DNA of 64,000 bases from Akkermansiaceae bacterium (GCA_905182405.1 CAJJBQ010000001.1:1798001-1862000); one strand, 5' to 3'; shown: positions 25,427 through 37,698, counted from the stretch's first letter. The notes: generated by a model from the sequence alone, not told the origin. Made by a program: numbers and translations.

Positions 25427-26650
25427 TCAACGAAGCATCCGAAGAGCTTTCTCAAGAGCCTCGCCAAGCTGCTCTACCTCTTCGTTTGTGTTGTAGGCGG
25501 CAAAGGAGGCTCGGAGCGTGCCGGTGATGCCAAAGCGAGCCATCAGAGGCTGGCAGCAGTGGTGTCCAGTGCGGAGAGCAAATCCCATTTGGTCGAGAAG
25601 CGTGCCGAGGTCATAGTGGTGAATTCCTGAGAATCCGAAGGAAAGAGCTCCCGCACGGTCAGAGGGACCGTAAAGGGTAACTCCATCGAGGGCTGAGATT
25701 CTTTCTGCGGCCTTCTGGATGAGTCGATGTTCGTGAGCGCTGATTCGATCAATTCCTATGTTGTTCACATAATCCAGTGCAGTTGCCAGTGCGATTGCTC
25801 CTTCAATATTTGGGGTGCCGGCCTCGTATTTGAAGGGGGGATCGTTGTAAGTGGTGTTCTCGAACGTCACTTCACGAATCATTTCTCCACCGCCACGAGG
25901 AGGCGGTAATTCGCAGAGTAAATCGTAGCGTCCAAAGAGAATTCCTATGCCGGTCGGAGCGTAAACTTTGTGTCCTGAAAATACGTAAAAATCACACCCA
26001 ATAACTTTTAAATCAATGTGTTGATGCGGTATTGATTGGGCGCCATCAATGAGGGATAAAGCTCCGTGCTTTTCAGCCTGTGAACAAATATGAATAACGT
26101 TATTCACAGTGCCGAAAGCGTTGGATATGTGACTGACGGCAACAAGGGCAGTGCGCTCGGAGAGCATCGAGTCGTAGGTTACTAGGTCGAGAGTCCCATC
26201 ATCAAAGACGGGAATCACTCTCAGGGTTATTCCCAGTCGTTCACAGAGCATTTGCCATGGTACGGTGTTTGAATGATGCTCCAGGCCGGAGATGATGATC
26301 TCGTCCCCCGCCTTTAGTCGATTCGATCTTCCAAGAGAGGAGGCAACAATGTTGATGGCGTCAGTAGTTCCAGAAGTGAAAATGATTTCCTCAGGGCGGG
26401 TCGCATTGAGATGGTTGGCGATTGTCTCTCTGGCCTTCTCGTGACCTGCTGTCGCGCATTGTGCAAGATGATGAACCCCTCGATGGATATTCGAATTGTA
26501 GGACTCGTAGTAGTCACGAGAGGCGTTCAGAACAGCAAAAGGCTTTTGCGAAGTCGCGGCATTATCGAGGTAGACCAATGGTTTTCCGTGAATCTCGCGG
26601 GAAAGAATCGGAAAATCAGGCCGCAGGGCATAGGGATCGAGATCACTCAC
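25427..26650 (-). CDS. sufS: Cysteine desulfurase SufS
   Basis: PLP enzyme of 407 residues releasing sulfur from cysteine. Markers: YLDNAATSQKP, HRGVHHLAQ, ISGLEHHSNTVPW, DGAQSIPHQHIDLK, SGHKVYAPTGIGILFG (the Lys forms the Schiff base) and RTGHHCCQPLMARFG (catalytic Cys on the mobile loop; two adjacent Cys here). The short active-site loop is of the group II (SufS/CsdA) type that needs SufE. The remaining sufBCD genes are not in the window. Confidence 0.96.
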   Translation of the reverse strand: MSDLDPYALRPDFPILSREIHGKPLVYLDNAATSQKPFAVLNASRDYYESYNSNIHRGVHHLAQCATAGHEKARETIANHLNATRPEEIIFTSGTTDAINIVASSLGRSNRLKAGDEIIISGLEHHSNTVPWQMLCERLGITLRVIPVFDDGTLDLVTYDSMLSERTALVAVSHISNAFGTVNNVIHICSQAEKHGALSLIDGAQSIPHQHIDLKVIGCDFYVFSGHKVYAPTGIGILFGRYDLLCELPPPRGGGEMIREVTFENTTYNDPPFKYEAGTPNIEGAIALATALDYVNNIGIDRISAHEHRLIQKAAERISALDGVTLYGPSDRAGALSFGFSGIHHYDLGTLLDQMGFALRTGHHCCQPLMARFGITGTLRASFAAYNTNEEVEQLGEALEKALRMLR

Positions 26651-26729
26651 GCCGCTAAAGAACCACGATTTACAAGAAATGCACGAAATTACCTGCTTTG
26701 AGGTGCTGGTAGCTTGTTATTAACGAGGA

Positions 26730-27488
26730 TTGGGAAGAGAATGCCAAGTGTCTCTTGAGTCCACTGATTTGATCCTCATGTCCGTTGCGGCCTTGTGCGT
26801 TGGTCTTGGGAAGGCTGGATTCTCTGGTTTGGGTTTGATCGCGGTGTTCATTATGGCCGAGTTGTTTGGGAAGGCCTCGGTGGGAATTCTTTTGCCGATG
26901 CTCATCGTTGCTGACTTGAGTGTTTATCCGATGTTCAGGAAACATGCATCATGGAGGCCTGTTTGGCGCCTATTGCCGCCAGCGTTGGTAGGGCTGGTGG
27001 CTGGCTTCTTTTTGCTCGATTGGCTGCCTGAGGCTTGGTCAAAGCCTGCCATTGGATCGGTCATCCTTCTCATGGTGGTGATTCAGATGATCAGGAAGTT
27101 TTGTGAGGAACCTTTTGATCGATTGGCCCATTCAAAAGGCTTTGGATATACGGCGGGTGTTTTTGCTGGACTGGCCACGATGGTGGCAAATGCGGCGGGC
27201 CCAGTATTTCAGCTCTATTTCCTGTCCAAAAGAGCTCCTAAAATGGAAATGATCGGAATTGGCGCCCGATTTTTCCTGCTGATCAACCTTATCAAGCTCC
27301 CGTTTATGGGGGGATTGAACTTTACCACCCCAGAAACGCTTCTTCTCAATCTCAAGTTTATCCCAATCATCCTCGTGGGAGTTTTCTTCGGGAAACACCT
27401 GCTGGGCCTGATTTCGCAGAAGGTATTTGAGTGGATGGTGGTGGGATTCGCGATTCTAGCTGGGATGCGCCTGATGTTTGCGGGCTAG
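26730..27488 (+). CDS. TauE/SafE-family permease (putative sulfite or organosulfonate exporter)
   Basis: 252 residues with seven to eight hydrophobic segments and the two-repeat pattern of TauE/SafE proteins: CVGLGKAGFSGLGLIAVFIM near the start and GYTAGVFAGLATMVANAAGP at the start of the second half. Members export sulfite, sulfoacetate or related anions. Position next to sufS suggests, but does not prove, a sulfur role. The first membrane segment starts within 12 residues of the chosen non-ATG start at 26730; the ATG a little downstream at 26778 would remove part of it. Confidence 0.82.
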   Translation: MGRECQVSLESTDLILMSVAALCVGLGKAGFSGLGLIAVFIMAELFGKASVGILLPMLIVADLSVYPMFRKHASWRPVWRLLPPALVGLVAGFFLLDWLPEAWSKPAIGSVILLMVVIQMIRKFCEEPFDRLAHSKGFGYTAGVFAGLATMVANAAGPVFQLYFLSKRAPKMEMIGIGARFFLLINLIKLPFMGGLNFTTPETLLLNLKFIPIILVGVFFGKHLLGLISQKVFEWMVVGFAILAGMRLMFAG

Positions 27489-28123
27489 CGGAAGGTGCTT
27501 TGCTGGATGATTTGCCAGCTCTGATATGCCATAAATCCGAGAAAAATTGGAAAGACGATCATACTCGTAAGATAAAGCCCGAGCAAACCAAAAACGATCG
27601 CAACTCCAATGCTTATTTTGTGTGTTAGTAATTTGCGTTTTGGCCCAAGGATGGCTCCCATCATTTGTCCTCCATCGAGTGGCCAGACCGGAATGCAGTT
27701 CAAAATAGCCCAGAAAAAGCTCACAAGCATCAGGTCTTCAAAGAATTGCTGGGCATAGGATCCGGTGGGGGTTTTCACAACTAGTAGTATGGCAACCAGA
27801 CCTAACAGAATTTGGATTCCAGGACCCGCTGCAGTAACTAGAAAATTTTGAGGACGGGTAAATCGGGCGTGAGGGAAGATCGCTACTCCGCCCATGCCAT
27901 GGAGAACAACCTGGGTGCCCTGTGCTCCAAATTTTCTTCCGGTGAGAGCATGTCCTAGCTCATGAACAAGAATCGAAGTGAATCCTGCCGCCATGAATAC
28001 CAAGACAAGCATAATTTCCCCGCGATTTGAGAGTCCGTAGCTCTGCATTCCGAGAAAGCCCAAGATGAGCCAATGAAAGGGCTCTACCCGAATAGGAAGG
28101 CCGAAAAGAGTAAAATTAAGCAT
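27485..28123 (-). CDS. M50-family site-2-like membrane metalloprotease
   Basis: 212 residues from ATG 28123 (MLNFTLFGLPIRVEPFHWL). Membrane segments enclose LVHELGHALTGRKFG (HExxH zinc motif, here HELGH) and NCIPVWPLDGGQMMG (third ligand Asp in LDGG), the two signatures of intramembrane S2P-type proteases. It lacks the PDZ and CBS domains of larger family members. Such minimal rhomboid-like S2Ps are common in this phylum; substrate unknown. Frame is open to 28213 but that part runs through the topB terminator. Four bases overlap the convergent permease. Confidence 0.86.
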   Translation of the reverse strand: MLNFTLFGLPIRVEPFHWLILGFLGMQSYGLSNRGEIMLVLVFMAAGFTSILVHELGHALTGRKFGAQGTQVVLHGMGGVAIFPHARFTRPQNFLVTAAGPGIQILLGLVAILLVVKTPTGSYAQQFFEDLMLVSFFWAILNCIPVWPLDGGQMMGAILGPKRKLLTHKISIGVAIVFGLLGLYLTSMIVFPIFLGFMAYQSWQIIQQSTFR

Positions 28124-28155
28124 ATTTGGAAAGTGAGTTGAAGTTGGGAAAAAGG

Positions 28156-28194
28156 CAAAAGAAAAGGCCTGTCGGAGAATCGACAGACCTTTTT
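28156..28194 (-). terminator. Rho-independent terminator after topB
   Basis: Reading leftward, AAGGTCTGTCG and CGACAGGCCTT (arms at 28181-28191 and 28164-28174) form an 11-bp stem with one mismatch around ATTCTC, followed by TTTTCTTTT-type sequence. It lies 80 bases past the topB stop. A T run is also present on the other strand. Confidence 0.8.
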
Positions 28195-28272
28195 GAAATA
28201 AGGGTGATTTCAAGGTTTAGCGCTAAGCACGGCCTGTATCAGTCGAAAGCTAAGCATGAAGCAGCCCTTGGT

Positions 28273-30855
28273 TTAATCTTTGGCGGGCCTCTTTTTAGCG
28301 GCTTTTTTAGCGCCCTTCTTGGCCGCCTTTTTCGCGGCGAATTCAAAACCAATTTTAGTGGTCTCGGGATCGAGTGTTAAATGAGCCGAGAAAGCGCGCC
28401 TCGTCCGCTTGCTGACAAATCCGTGGAGGAGAGGAGTCTTGCCCTTGGTGAAGAGTTCTTCGACATCGCTCGCGGCGAGTTCTTTTTGTAGGATTGTTTT
28501 CCCAAGCCTGAATCCATCGGGATTGTCTTTCGTGACGAGAGCCGGGACCATAAAGGCCTTTTCGGTTTCGTAGAGTTTGACCTGCTTGCCAGTCGTGAGA
28601 GTCACTTCTTTGAGAAGTTGATCCTCAGTGAGGTCCTCGGCTGATTCCAAATCAGAATCGAAGACGAAATTGGTCTTCCATTTGCCCTTTTTGCCGGTCT
28701 TGGAAACGACTTGCGCTAATTCCAGGGCAGCTTCGAAGGGGCGATTGAAGCGCGAGATAAATCCCTCCCGTTGCTCCAGGAACTTGGTGGTGAAGAGAGT
28801 CTTGGCCTCCTCTTCAGTGATGTGGCGGCCGGCAATGTATTTTGAAACACGGAAGGTGCACTCCGCTTCACGGCACTCGTAGGTGGCGTCGGTCTGCTTA
28901 AGATCTGGGGCACCGCAATTCGGACAAATACACTTGAGATCAGGAAAGGGCTTGGAAATGGCGGCATCGTAGTGCGCCCGTGCTTTGGAGACTGCGTTCT
29001 CGGTAAAGGTCGCGATCTCCGACATGAAGGTGGATCGGTCGAGTTTTCCTTGCTCCATGCTGCGAAGCTTTGCTTCCCAATCACCAGTCATGGAAGGCGA
29101 GGTGAGGGCCTTGATGTCCATATCTTCAAGAAGATCGATGAGGCGCACTCCGTTGCCAGTGGCGATCAATTCACGTCCGTCCCGGGTGATGTATTTTTGA
29201 CGAATGAGGCCTTCAATGGTAGCCGCCCGTGTTGCGGGAGTTCCGAGACCTCGCTCCGACATCGCTTCGCGGAGTTCTTCGTCATCGACGAGTTTTCCGG
29301 CTCCTTCCATAGCGGCAAGAAGCGTCGATTCGGTGAAGCGGGCCGGAGGATTTGTTTCCTTTTCCTCCATTGTGATTTCGACCGCTTCCGCCTTTTCACC
29401 TTCGATGACCGGTACGAGTTCGTCCTTTCCAGAAGCGACACCGACTTTACGACCGTAGACTCCCAACCAGCCTGGAGTGACGAGGATTTTCCCGTCGGTT
29501 CGGAAGGTGTCCTTTTCTTGGCCGTGATCAATTGTGGTGAGGCGCTTGGTGATCTCGAATTCCGCGTGGGGGAAAAAGACGGCGAGGAAGCGCTTCACGA
29601 TCATGTCGTAAAGTTTGGACTCCGCGTCGTTGATTTTCACGACGCGACCGGTAGGGATAATTGCGAAGTGATCGGAGACCTTTGCATTGTTGAAAATGCG
29701 CTTTTGAAACTGTAGCCGGTCGTTTTTGATCGCGTCTTGAGCCCACTCGGCGAGATCGGAATTCGATTTTGCGAGATCCGCGACAACCGCCTTCACGTTC
29801 GGAAGATAATCTTCGGGAAGATAGCGAGAGTCGGTCCGGGGATAGGTGACCATTTTGTGCCTCTCATAAAGAGCTTGGGTCAAACCGAGGGTGTTTTTCG
29901 CGGTGAAGGGGGCTTCTCTTTGGAGGGTGGTGAGATCGTAGAGTTGAGGGGCGATCTGTTTGGTCGGCTTCTTGTTCTCTGTGACGGTCCCCGTTTTACT
30001 TTGACAGCGGTCAGTGATCTTTCTGGCCAAGTCCTTGTCCCAGATGCGCTCGGCGCGTCCGTGGGGATTGGTTTCGTTTTTCTTGAATTCGAGATCGACC
30101 CATTTGCCTTCGTATTCTCCTGCAGTGACGCCGAAGGTCCCGTGAACCTCGGCATAGGGGCTTGATTTGAACGCTTGGATTTCTCGTTCACGACGAGCGA
30201 GAATCGCGAGGGTGGGAGTCTGAACACGACCGGCAGCCGTTATGTTGAAACCACCGTGACGTGAGCGGAAGCAGGTGAGTGCGCGGGTGGAGTTGAGGCC
30301 AACGAGCCAGTCTGATTCCGAACGACACTTGGCGGCATCGGAAAGAGGCGCCATTTCCTTCCCGTCCCGGAGGTGTCCCCATGCTTCTTGGATGGCGTTG
30401 GTCGTCATGGATTGCATCCAGAGGCGCTCGACGGGCTTATCGATCTCCCCAATGTCCATGATATACTGAAAGATGAGTTCGCCCTCGCGACCGGCATCGC
30501 AAGCATTGACGATCTTCGTTACGGCCTTTGATTTGGCGAGTTTAAGAATATGGCGAAGCCGACCCTCCGTCTGTTCGATTGGCTGGAGCTCAAATTTCTT
30601 GGGGATTGCCGGAAGAACGTCGAACTTCCAGGGGAGGTTTTTTCCGTTAGGTCCCGTGGGCATTTTTAGCTCAACGAGGTGACCCACCGCAGAGGTGATC
30701 ATCGCTTTGTCATTTTCGAAATACTGTGCGTCCCTTGATTTGCCCTTTTTCTCGAACTTACCAAGAGATTTGGCGAGAGCTTTGGACAGATCGGTAGCAA
30801 CAGAGGGCTTCTCGGCGATTATCAGAGTCTTAGACACGGCGGCGGACTTAGGCAT
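28273..30855 (-). CDS. topB: DNA topoisomerase III-like type IA topoisomerase with Lys/Ala tail
   Basis: 860 residues from ATG 30855 ([20 protein letters not shown]). The TOPRIM domain runs from [12 protein letters not shown] to [34 protein letters not shown] and [13 protein letters not shown] (catalytic Tyr) follow, then [16 protein letters not shown]. Near 650-690 is a zinc ribbon ([11 protein letters not shown] ... CREAECTF), then a TopB-type repeat domain. The end ([18 protein letters not shown]) is an H1-like basic tail. Type IA enzymes relax or decatenate DNA through single-strand passage. Sequence order favours TopB over TopA, though in this phylum the enzyme may do both jobs. Confidence 0.88.
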   Translation of the reverse strand: MPKSAAVSKTLIIAEKPSVATDLSKALAKSLGKFEKKGKSRDAQYFENDKAMITSAVGHLVELKMPTGPNGKNLPWKFDVLPAIPKKFELQPIEQTEGRLRHILKLAKSKAVTKIVNACDAGREGELIFQYIMDIGEIDKPVERLWMQSMTTNAIQEAWGHLRDGKEMAPLSDAAKCRSESDWLVGLNSTRALTCFRSRHGGFNITAAGRVQTPTLAILARREREIQAFKSSPYAEVHGTFGVTAGEYEGKWVDLEFKKNETNPHGRAERIWDKDLARKITDRCQSKTGTVTENKKPTKQIAPQLYDLTTLQREAPFTAKNTLGLTQALYERHKMVTYPRTDSRYLPEDYLPNVKAVVADLAKSNSDLAEWAQDAIKNDRLQFQKRIFNNAKVSDHFAIIPTGRVVKINDAESKLYDMIVKRFLAVFFPHAEFEITKRLTTIDHGQEKDTFRTDGKILVTPGWLGVYGRKVGVASGKDELVPVIEGEKAEAVEITMEEKETNPPARFTESTLLAAMEGAGKLVDDEELREAMSERGLGTPATRAATIEGLIRQKYITRDGRELIATGNGVRLIDLLEDMDIKALTSPSMTGDWEAKLRSMEQGKLDRSTFMSEIATFTENAVSKARAHYDAAISKPFPDLKCICPNCGAPDLKQTDATYECREAECTFRVSKYIAGRHITEEEAKTLFTTKFLEQREGFISRFNRPFEAALELAQVVSKTGKKGKWKTNFVFDSDLESAEDLTEDQLLKEVTLTTGKQVKLYETEKAFMVPALVTKDNPDGFRLGKTILQKELAASDVEELFTKGKTPLLHGFVSKRTRRAFSAHLTLDPETTKIGFEFAAKKAAKKGAKKAAKKRPAKD

Positions 30856-30933
30856 TGAGATCGCCGGAAGGAAAGGGATTTTTTTCAAAGAGGCTATTTT
30901 CTCCAATCACCGGGCTCGTGGTGTTTGCGATCG

Positions 30934-31158
30934 CTAATTGTCTTCTGGGCTGTTTCCTGCGGGCCAAAAGTATCGCCGATCGTAGCGTTTTTCGCTCGGG
31001 CCCCCGTGAACCGAAGAGTTGTTAATAACCGCTATGTCGGAAAGTGCTTGAATCTCCGTGCTGCAATGCGGGCAGGGTCATGAAGCCTGCTGTCGCGAAA
31101 GGCAAATTACCTTTTCACAGGAGGGACATAGGAAGGTCACGGCCGTTTCCTCTTTCAT
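30934..31158 (-). pseudogene. Zinc-ribbon small protein gene with in-frame TGA at codon 27
   Basis: From ATG 31158 the frame codes for FLCPSCEKVICLSRQQAS, then TGA (31078-31080), then continues without further stop as PCPHCSTEIQALSDIAV and on to TAG at 30934-30936, 74 codons in all counting the TGA. The two halves together make one CPSC...CPHC zinc ribbon, so the TGA sits inside a folded domain. It follows the RibD-like gene by 42 bases and precedes topB. It may be a recent null allele (CGA to TGA is one change), a read-through product, or a selenocysteine codon; I see no clear bacterial SECIS hairpin after it. Confidence 0.6.
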
Positions 31159-31200
31159 CGTGCTAATTTCTCTTAATAAAATTAAGTTATTTGGGGGAGT

Positions 31201-31818
31201 TTAACTTATTCTTTGGTAGCATAAAAAAAACTCGCCCGATCCAACATCCTTCATCGAAATAAGGTCAAAGTTACGGGTTTTGGGCAGAAATTGCGAAGTT
31301 CTTCCGGTGAGGGAGGGAGCATTTTTCCCTCCAAAGAGGCTGTGACTCGCCAAAGTGAGATGAATTTCATCAACTCTATTTAGTTTTAGAAGAGAATACG
31401 CCAGTGTAGCGCCTCCCTCGCATAGCAATGTTTCGACTTTTGAATCACTGTCGAGTTCGACTAGCCATTCATGCAAAGGGCGGCAATGTGTGGTCACGCC
31501 ATCGGGAGCGTTCTCTAGTAAAGCATCTGAGATGAGATGGATGGGGCCTCCCTTGGAACGGAAAAGGGGATGTTGGTAGTCGAAGTTCCCCGAGTGGGAG
31601 ATGACGCAACGCCGGAGGCCCTCATTTCCTTTTGTGGTCAGAGTCATTCGATCCGCCTCGAGAGTCCCTCGACCAACGAGAAGGGCATCCGCTTTTTTAC
31701 GAATCTCATGAAGTTGGATTAAGTCCTCCTTTGAGGTGAAATGAGCCGGCGAGTTCCCCTTGGTCGAGATTTTGCCGTCAGCACTCAAGGCGAAGTTCAG
31801 AATAACGCGAAGTCCCAT
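31201..31818 (-). CDS. RibD C-terminal / dihydrofolate reductase-like reductase
   Basis: 205 residues of the RibD_C fold: RVILNFALSADGKIST at the start, DLIQLHEIRKKADALLVGRGTLEADR in the middle (the nucleotide-binding helix and glycine turn) and VETLLCEGGATLAYSLLKLNRVDEIHLT later. These proteins reduce a pyrimidine or related compound with NADPH. Full-length RibD has an N-terminal deaminase domain, absent here, and no riboflavin genes are nearby, so the role in riboflavin synthesis is uncertain. Confidence 0.82.
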   Translation of the reverse strand: MGLRVILNFALSADGKISTKGNSPAHFTSKEDLIQLHEIRKKADALLVGRGTLEADRMTLTTKGNEGLRRCVISHSGNFDYQHPLFRSKGGPIHLISDALLENAPDGVTTHCRPLHEWLVELDSDSKVETLLCEGGATLAYSLLKLNRVDEIHLTLASHSLFGGKNAPSLTGRTSQFLPKTRNFDLISMKDVGSGEFFLCYQRIS

Positions 31819-31890
31819 TGCTGATATGCTAACGTAACGAGAGCCTTAAGAAAACTTGAGAAATGCTTCTGCGGAGTTATTGTCCTACTC

Positions 31891-32271
31891 ATGAGCAACG
31901 AAGCCCCTCAGATTACGGCCTATTTGAAGACATTTTGTGGTTGGAGCGAAGGTGTTCGCGCCATTATGCGGAAGTATGATCTCAATTTCGCCGAAAAGGA
32001 TATCATCAAGAATCCAGCATTCCGTTGGGAAATGGAACAGAAAACCGGACAGCCTCTGAGCCCTTGTGTCGAGGTGAATGGCGAAATGCTTCCTGACGTG
32101 AGTGGCGAGGAAGTGGAAGCCTTCCTTATCGAGAAAGGTCTCGTCAAAGCAAGCGCGGATGAGCCGGATGCCTCGATCGATTCCTCCTGCTCACCCGAGC
32201 AACACGTCGCTCAGGCCGCTGCAGAAGCTGCTGAAAAGGGCGAGCCAGGGAAGATTGTTTTTTTGGATTAG
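31891..32271 (+). CDS. Glutaredoxin-like monothiol protein
   Basis: 126 residues. Residues 8-85 fit the glutaredoxin fold: ITAYLKTFCGWSEGVRAIM carries a CGWS active site (one cysteine, like the CGFS monothiol type), followed by YDLNFAEKDI, LSPCVEVNGEMLP (cis-Pro loop) and VSGEEVEAFLIEKGL. The C-terminal 40 residues are acidic and Ala-rich with a SSCSPEQH segment that could bind metal. Monothiol glutaredoxins handle Fe-S clusters or glutathione. Single gene, 205 bases before guaB. Confidence 0.8.
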   Translation: MSNEAPQITAYLKTFCGWSEGVRAIMRKYDLNFAEKDIIKNPAFRWEMEQKTGQPLSPCVEVNGEMLPDVSGEEVEAFLIEKGLVKASADEPDASIDSSCSPEQHVAQAAAEAAEKGEPGKIVFLD

Positions 32272-32475
32272 AGGGTGTCATTTGGTTTTTCTGAGTAACG
32301 ACTGAAAGGCGTAGGTGCTTTTGGATTCTGAGCGAGTGCGCGGCGATTCTGTTGATCGTTGTCTATTTCTCCGATTAAAAACTTCAGAGAGGGTTGGATG
32401 GTGAAAATTTTTGAGTATTTTCCCTTAAATTGGAATCACGCTTGATTTCGGCAGCCCATTTCCCTTGACTCGTGC

Positions 32476-33930
32476 ATGGCGGAACTTTCTTTGGCCCTAT
32501 CTTTCGACGACGTCCTTTTGACGCCTGGATTGAGCTCCTTGCTCCCATCCGATTCTGATGTGCGGAGTCATCTTACGGATAATATCCCTCTCAATATTCC
32601 GGTCGTTTCGGCGGCGATGGATACGGTCTCAGAAAGTGAGCTAGGAATGGCACTGGCCCGAGAGGGTGGGATTGCCGTGATTCACCGTGCTTGCTCCATC
32701 GCAGAGCAGGCCGCGATGGTCGCCAAGGTGAAGCGTTCCGAAAATGCAGTGATTCAGCATCCTTTGACGGTATCTCGCAAGCACACCGTAGAGCAGGTCC
32801 GTGAAATCATGGAGGTGGAGGGGTTTTCGGGGTTTCCAGTAGTGGATGAGGCCGGGAAGCTACAAGGGATGGTCACCGGAAGAGATCTCCGGCACGTTCC
32901 AAGTGGAGACGCGCTGGTGGAAGATGTCATGACTCCTTTTGAAAAGTTGATTACCGCTGCTCCGGAAATGGATCAACAGCAGGCTCGTGAAATTCTTTAC
33001 GCGAACCGTATCGAGAAACTTCCGCTCATCAATTCCGATGGCACTCTCGCTGGACTGATCACGGGTGCGGATATCGAGAAGCGAATCACTTTTACCAATG
33101 CGGCTAAGGACCCCAATGGCCAACTCCGCTGCGGAGCTGCGGTGGGTCCGGGACCCGAGTTTTATGACCGAGCTCAGGCACTCATCGAATCTGGAGCCGA
33201 TGCACTCTTTATCGATGCTGCGACCGGCCACACTACTCGAGTGATGGAGGTGGTCGCAAAACTTCGCGAGTTGAGTGGGGTGCCTGTGGTTGCTGGAAAT
33301 GTCGTGACGGCTCAGGGCGCGATCGCCCTGATCGATGCGGGCGCAAATTGTTTGAAGGTTGGTGTTGGTCCCGGTTCGATTTGCACCACTCGAGTGATCT
33401 CCGGTGTCGGAATGCCGCAATTCACCGCCGTGAAGACTGTTGCGGATGCCGCTCATGAGCGCGGTGTCAGAGTGATCGCCGATGGTGGAATTCGCTACTC
33501 GGGCGATATTACCAAAGCACTCGCCGCTGGAGCAGATCTCGTCATGATGGGCTCCCTTTTAGCGGGAACGCGCGAGTCTCCCGGACAAACGGTTCACTCC
33601 CAAGGTCGCCGTTTCAAGACTTACCGCGGCATGGGATCGATCGGAGCGATGCGCAAGGGCGCGGGCGATCGCTACGGCCAAAACTCCAGTGGCAAGTTAG
33701 TCGCTGAAGGGGTTGAAGGTCGTGTTCCCTACAAGGGTCCTCTTGCTGACGTGGTGTTCCAACTCATGGGTGGACTTCGGTCAGGCATGGGCTATGTCGG
33801 GGCGAAGGATCTACAAGCGCTTCGGGAAAAAGCTGAATTCGTGCGGATCACGGCCGGAGGTTTACGTGAGAGTCACGCTCATGATGTCACGATCACCGAG
33901 GAGCCTACCAACTACCAGCCAGCGAGCTAA
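32476..33930 (+). CDS. guaB: Inosine-5'-monophosphate dehydrogenase
   Basis: Oxidises IMP to XMP, the first committed step to GMP. 484 residues: an (alpha/beta)8 barrel interrupted by two CBS domains (about 90-205: [23 protein letters not shown] and [17 protein letters not shown]). Catalytic loop [11 protein letters not shown] has the nucleophilic Cys; [20 protein letters not shown] and the flap [16 protein letters not shown] follow. CBS domains are expected to sense adenine/guanine nucleotides. It is followed 15 bases later by guaA, an obvious operon. Confidence 0.98.
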   Translation: MAELSLALSFDDVLLTPGLSSLLPSDSDVRSHLTDNIPLNIPVVSAAMDTVSESELGMALAREGGIAVIHRACSIAEQAAMVAKVKRSENAVIQHPLTVSRKHTVEQVREIMEVEGFSGFPVVDEAGKLQGMVTGRDLRHVPSGDALVEDVMTPFEKLITAAPEMDQQQAREILYANRIEKLPLINSDGTLAGLITGADIEKRITFTNAAKDPNGQLRCGAAVGPGPEFYDRAQALIESGADALFIDAATGHTTRVMEVVAKLRELSGVPVVAGNVVTAQGAIALIDAGANCLKVGVGPGSICTTRVISGVGMPQFTAVKTVADAAHERGVRVIADGGIRYSGDITKALAAGADLVMMGSLLAGTRESPGQTVHSQGRRFKTYRGMGSIGAMRKGAGDRYGQNSSGKLVAEGVEGRVPYKGPLADVVFQLMGGLRSGMGYVGAKDLQALREKAEFVRITAGGLRESHAHDVTITEEPTNYQPAS

Positions 33931-33945
33931 TTTTTTAACAAGATT

Positions 33946-35469
33946 ATGCAAGAGACGAACCACGTTGCCGTTCTCGATTTCGGCTCCCAATACACCCAAC
34001 TTATCGTTCGCCGGGTGCGCGAGCTGGGCTTTTATGCGAAACTCTACTCTCCAGATGATATCACGGAAATCGGCCAGCCCGGTGCGGTCATCCTTTCCGG
34101 CGGGCCAAAGAGCACGAGCGAAGAGGACGCTCCAGATGTCGATTTTGAAAAGTTAAAGTCGTTTGACGTTCCCGTTCTTGGAGTTTGCTATGGAATGCAG
34201 CTCCTTAACATCAAGTTTGGCGGAAGTGTGAAAGCCAGTGATAAGCGGGAGTATGGTCCAGCGATGCTGAAGCCGACTTCTCACGAAAATCTCTATACCG
34301 GGATTTCTGGTGAATCCCAGGTCTGGATGAGCCATTCGGATACTGTGGAGAACCTTCATCCTGAAGCCGAGGTCATCGCGGTGAATCAACACGGAACCCC
34401 CGTGAGTTTAAAGTGGCCTGAGAATTTCTTTGGGATTCAATTTCATCCCGAGGTCACCCATAGCCACGAAGGAAATCAAATTCTTCAGAACTTCCTCTCT
34501 CACGCTAGCGACTTGCAGCCATTCCATATCGATGACTTTAAGCAAGAGTTGATCGAGGGTATTCGCGAGCGGGTCGGGACGAAGCAAGTTGTTTGTGGAG
34601 TGAGTGGGGGAGTCGATAGCACGGTATTAGTCGTGCTTCTAAAAGAGGCCGGAGTGAACGTGCGGGCAATCTTCGTCGATAATGGTCTTCTTCGTAAAAA
34701 TGAAGCAGCCGAAGTTCAGGGGAATTTCCGGCGCATGAATGTCGCGATTGAAACGGTGGACGCGTCCGAGAAGTTTCTTTCTGCTTTGGCCGGAAAGGAA
34801 GATCCCGAGGAGAAGCGCAAGATCATCGGGAACATGTTTATCGAAGTCTTCTGGGATGCGGTTGGCGATGCGGAAATACTTGCGCAGGGGACTCTTTATC
34901 CAGACGTCATCGAGAGTGCTTCAAATGCCAAGTCGAAGGCCTCGGTCATCAAGACCCATCACAATCGTGTCCCCAAGATCCTTGAACTTCAAGCGCAAGG
35001 AAAGGTCCTCGAACCTCTCGCTGAGCTCTTCAAAGACGAAGTCCGTGAACTCGGAACTGTCTTGGGAATTGAAGCAGATATTTTAGGACGTCATCCTTTT
35101 CCGGGACCCGGCCTTGCCGTTCGTTGTCCTGGTGCCGTTGATGAACATAGGCTTGAAATTATCAGAGATTGCGACGCCATTTTCATCGGGAAGCTCAAGG
35201 AACACGGTTGGTATTCCAAGGTTTGGCAGGCTTATGCCGGCCTTATTCCGGTGAAGACTGTCGGAGTCAAAGGGGACGAGCGAAGCTATGAGTGGGCCAC
35301 CAATCTACGCGCTGTTATTAGTGAGGATGCTATGACTGCCGAGTGGGTTGATCTGCCAGCGCAGCTACTTCGAGAGGCGAGTCAGGATATTCTTAATCAG
35401 GTCTCTGGGATCAATCGTGTCCTCTACGATATTTCTACCAAGCCTCCCGCAAGCATCGAGTGGGAGTAA
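33946..35469 (+). CDS. guaA: GMP synthase (glutamine-hydrolysing)
   Basis: Converts XMP to GMP using glutamine and ATP. The N-terminal amidotransferase has VLGVCYGMQLL (catalytic Cys) and GIQFHPEVTHS (His, Glu). The ATP pyrophosphatase part starts at VVCGVSGGVDSTVLVVLL (PP-loop), and the C-terminal dimer domain ends RVLYDISTKPPASIEWE. 507 residues is normal. Together with guaB and gmk (near 60 kb) it covers IMP to GDP. A terminator follows the stop. Confidence 0.98.
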   Translation: MQETNHVAVLDFGSQYTQLIVRRVRELGFYAKLYSPDDITEIGQPGAVILSGGPKSTSEEDAPDVDFEKLKSFDVPVLGVCYGMQLLNIKFGGSVKASDKREYGPAMLKPTSHENLYTGISGESQVWMSHSDTVENLHPEAEVIAVNQHGTPVSLKWPENFFGIQFHPEVTHSHEGNQILQNFLSHASDLQPFHIDDFKQELIEGIRERVGTKQVVCGVSGGVDSTVLVVLLKEAGVNVRAIFVDNGLLRKNEAAEVQGNFRRMNVAIETVDASEKFLSALAGKEDPEEKRKIIGNMFIEVFWDAVGDAEILAQGTLYPDVIESASNAKSKASVIKTHHNRVPKILELQAQGKVLEPLAELFKDEVRELGTVLGIEADILGRHPFPGPGLAVRCPGAVDEHRLEIIRDCDAIFIGKLKEHGWYSKVWQAYAGLIPVKTVGVKGDERSYEWATNLRAVISEDAMTAEWVDLPAQLLREASQDILNQVSGINRVLYDISTKPPASIEWE

Positions 35470-35490
35470 AGCTGCACTTGGTAGAAATCA

Positions 35491-35523
35491 AAAAAAGAGA
35501 GCCTCGTGGAGACTCTCTTTTTG
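35491..35523. terminator. Bidirectional terminator between guaA and thiC
   Basis: AAAAAAGAGAG (35491-35501) and CTCTCTTTTT (35513-35522) pair, with the inner CTC/GAG extending the stem around GTG. A and T runs on the two sides suit termination of both convergent genes. Confidence 0.88.
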
Positions 35524-35548
35524 GTTTCAAGATCTGTGTGTTGGGCGA

Positions 35549-37648
<2,100 letters not shown>

Positions 37649-37660
37649 TTAGAAACAAAG

Positions 37661-37698
37661 AAAAAGCCTGCCGGCTAAATAGCTAAAGCGCGACAGGC
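37661..37698 (-). terminator. Attenuator stem-loop in the thiC leader
   Basis: Reading leftward, GCCTGTCG (37698-37691) pairs with CGGCAGGC (37673-37666) through eight base pairs (one U-G), around a 17-base loop, followed by TTTTTCTTTG. The start codon is 28 bases further. The 5' arm can instead pair with GACAGG near 37797, the aptamer start, so the two structures exclude each other. Confidence 0.75.

Noticed and set aside
31060..31080. Bacterial SECIS hairpin after the TGA in the zinc-ribbon gene
   Set aside because: Only a short CTGC/GCAG pairing close to the TGA is visible, without the usual apical GU loop at the right distance; selenocysteine is therefore only one of several options.
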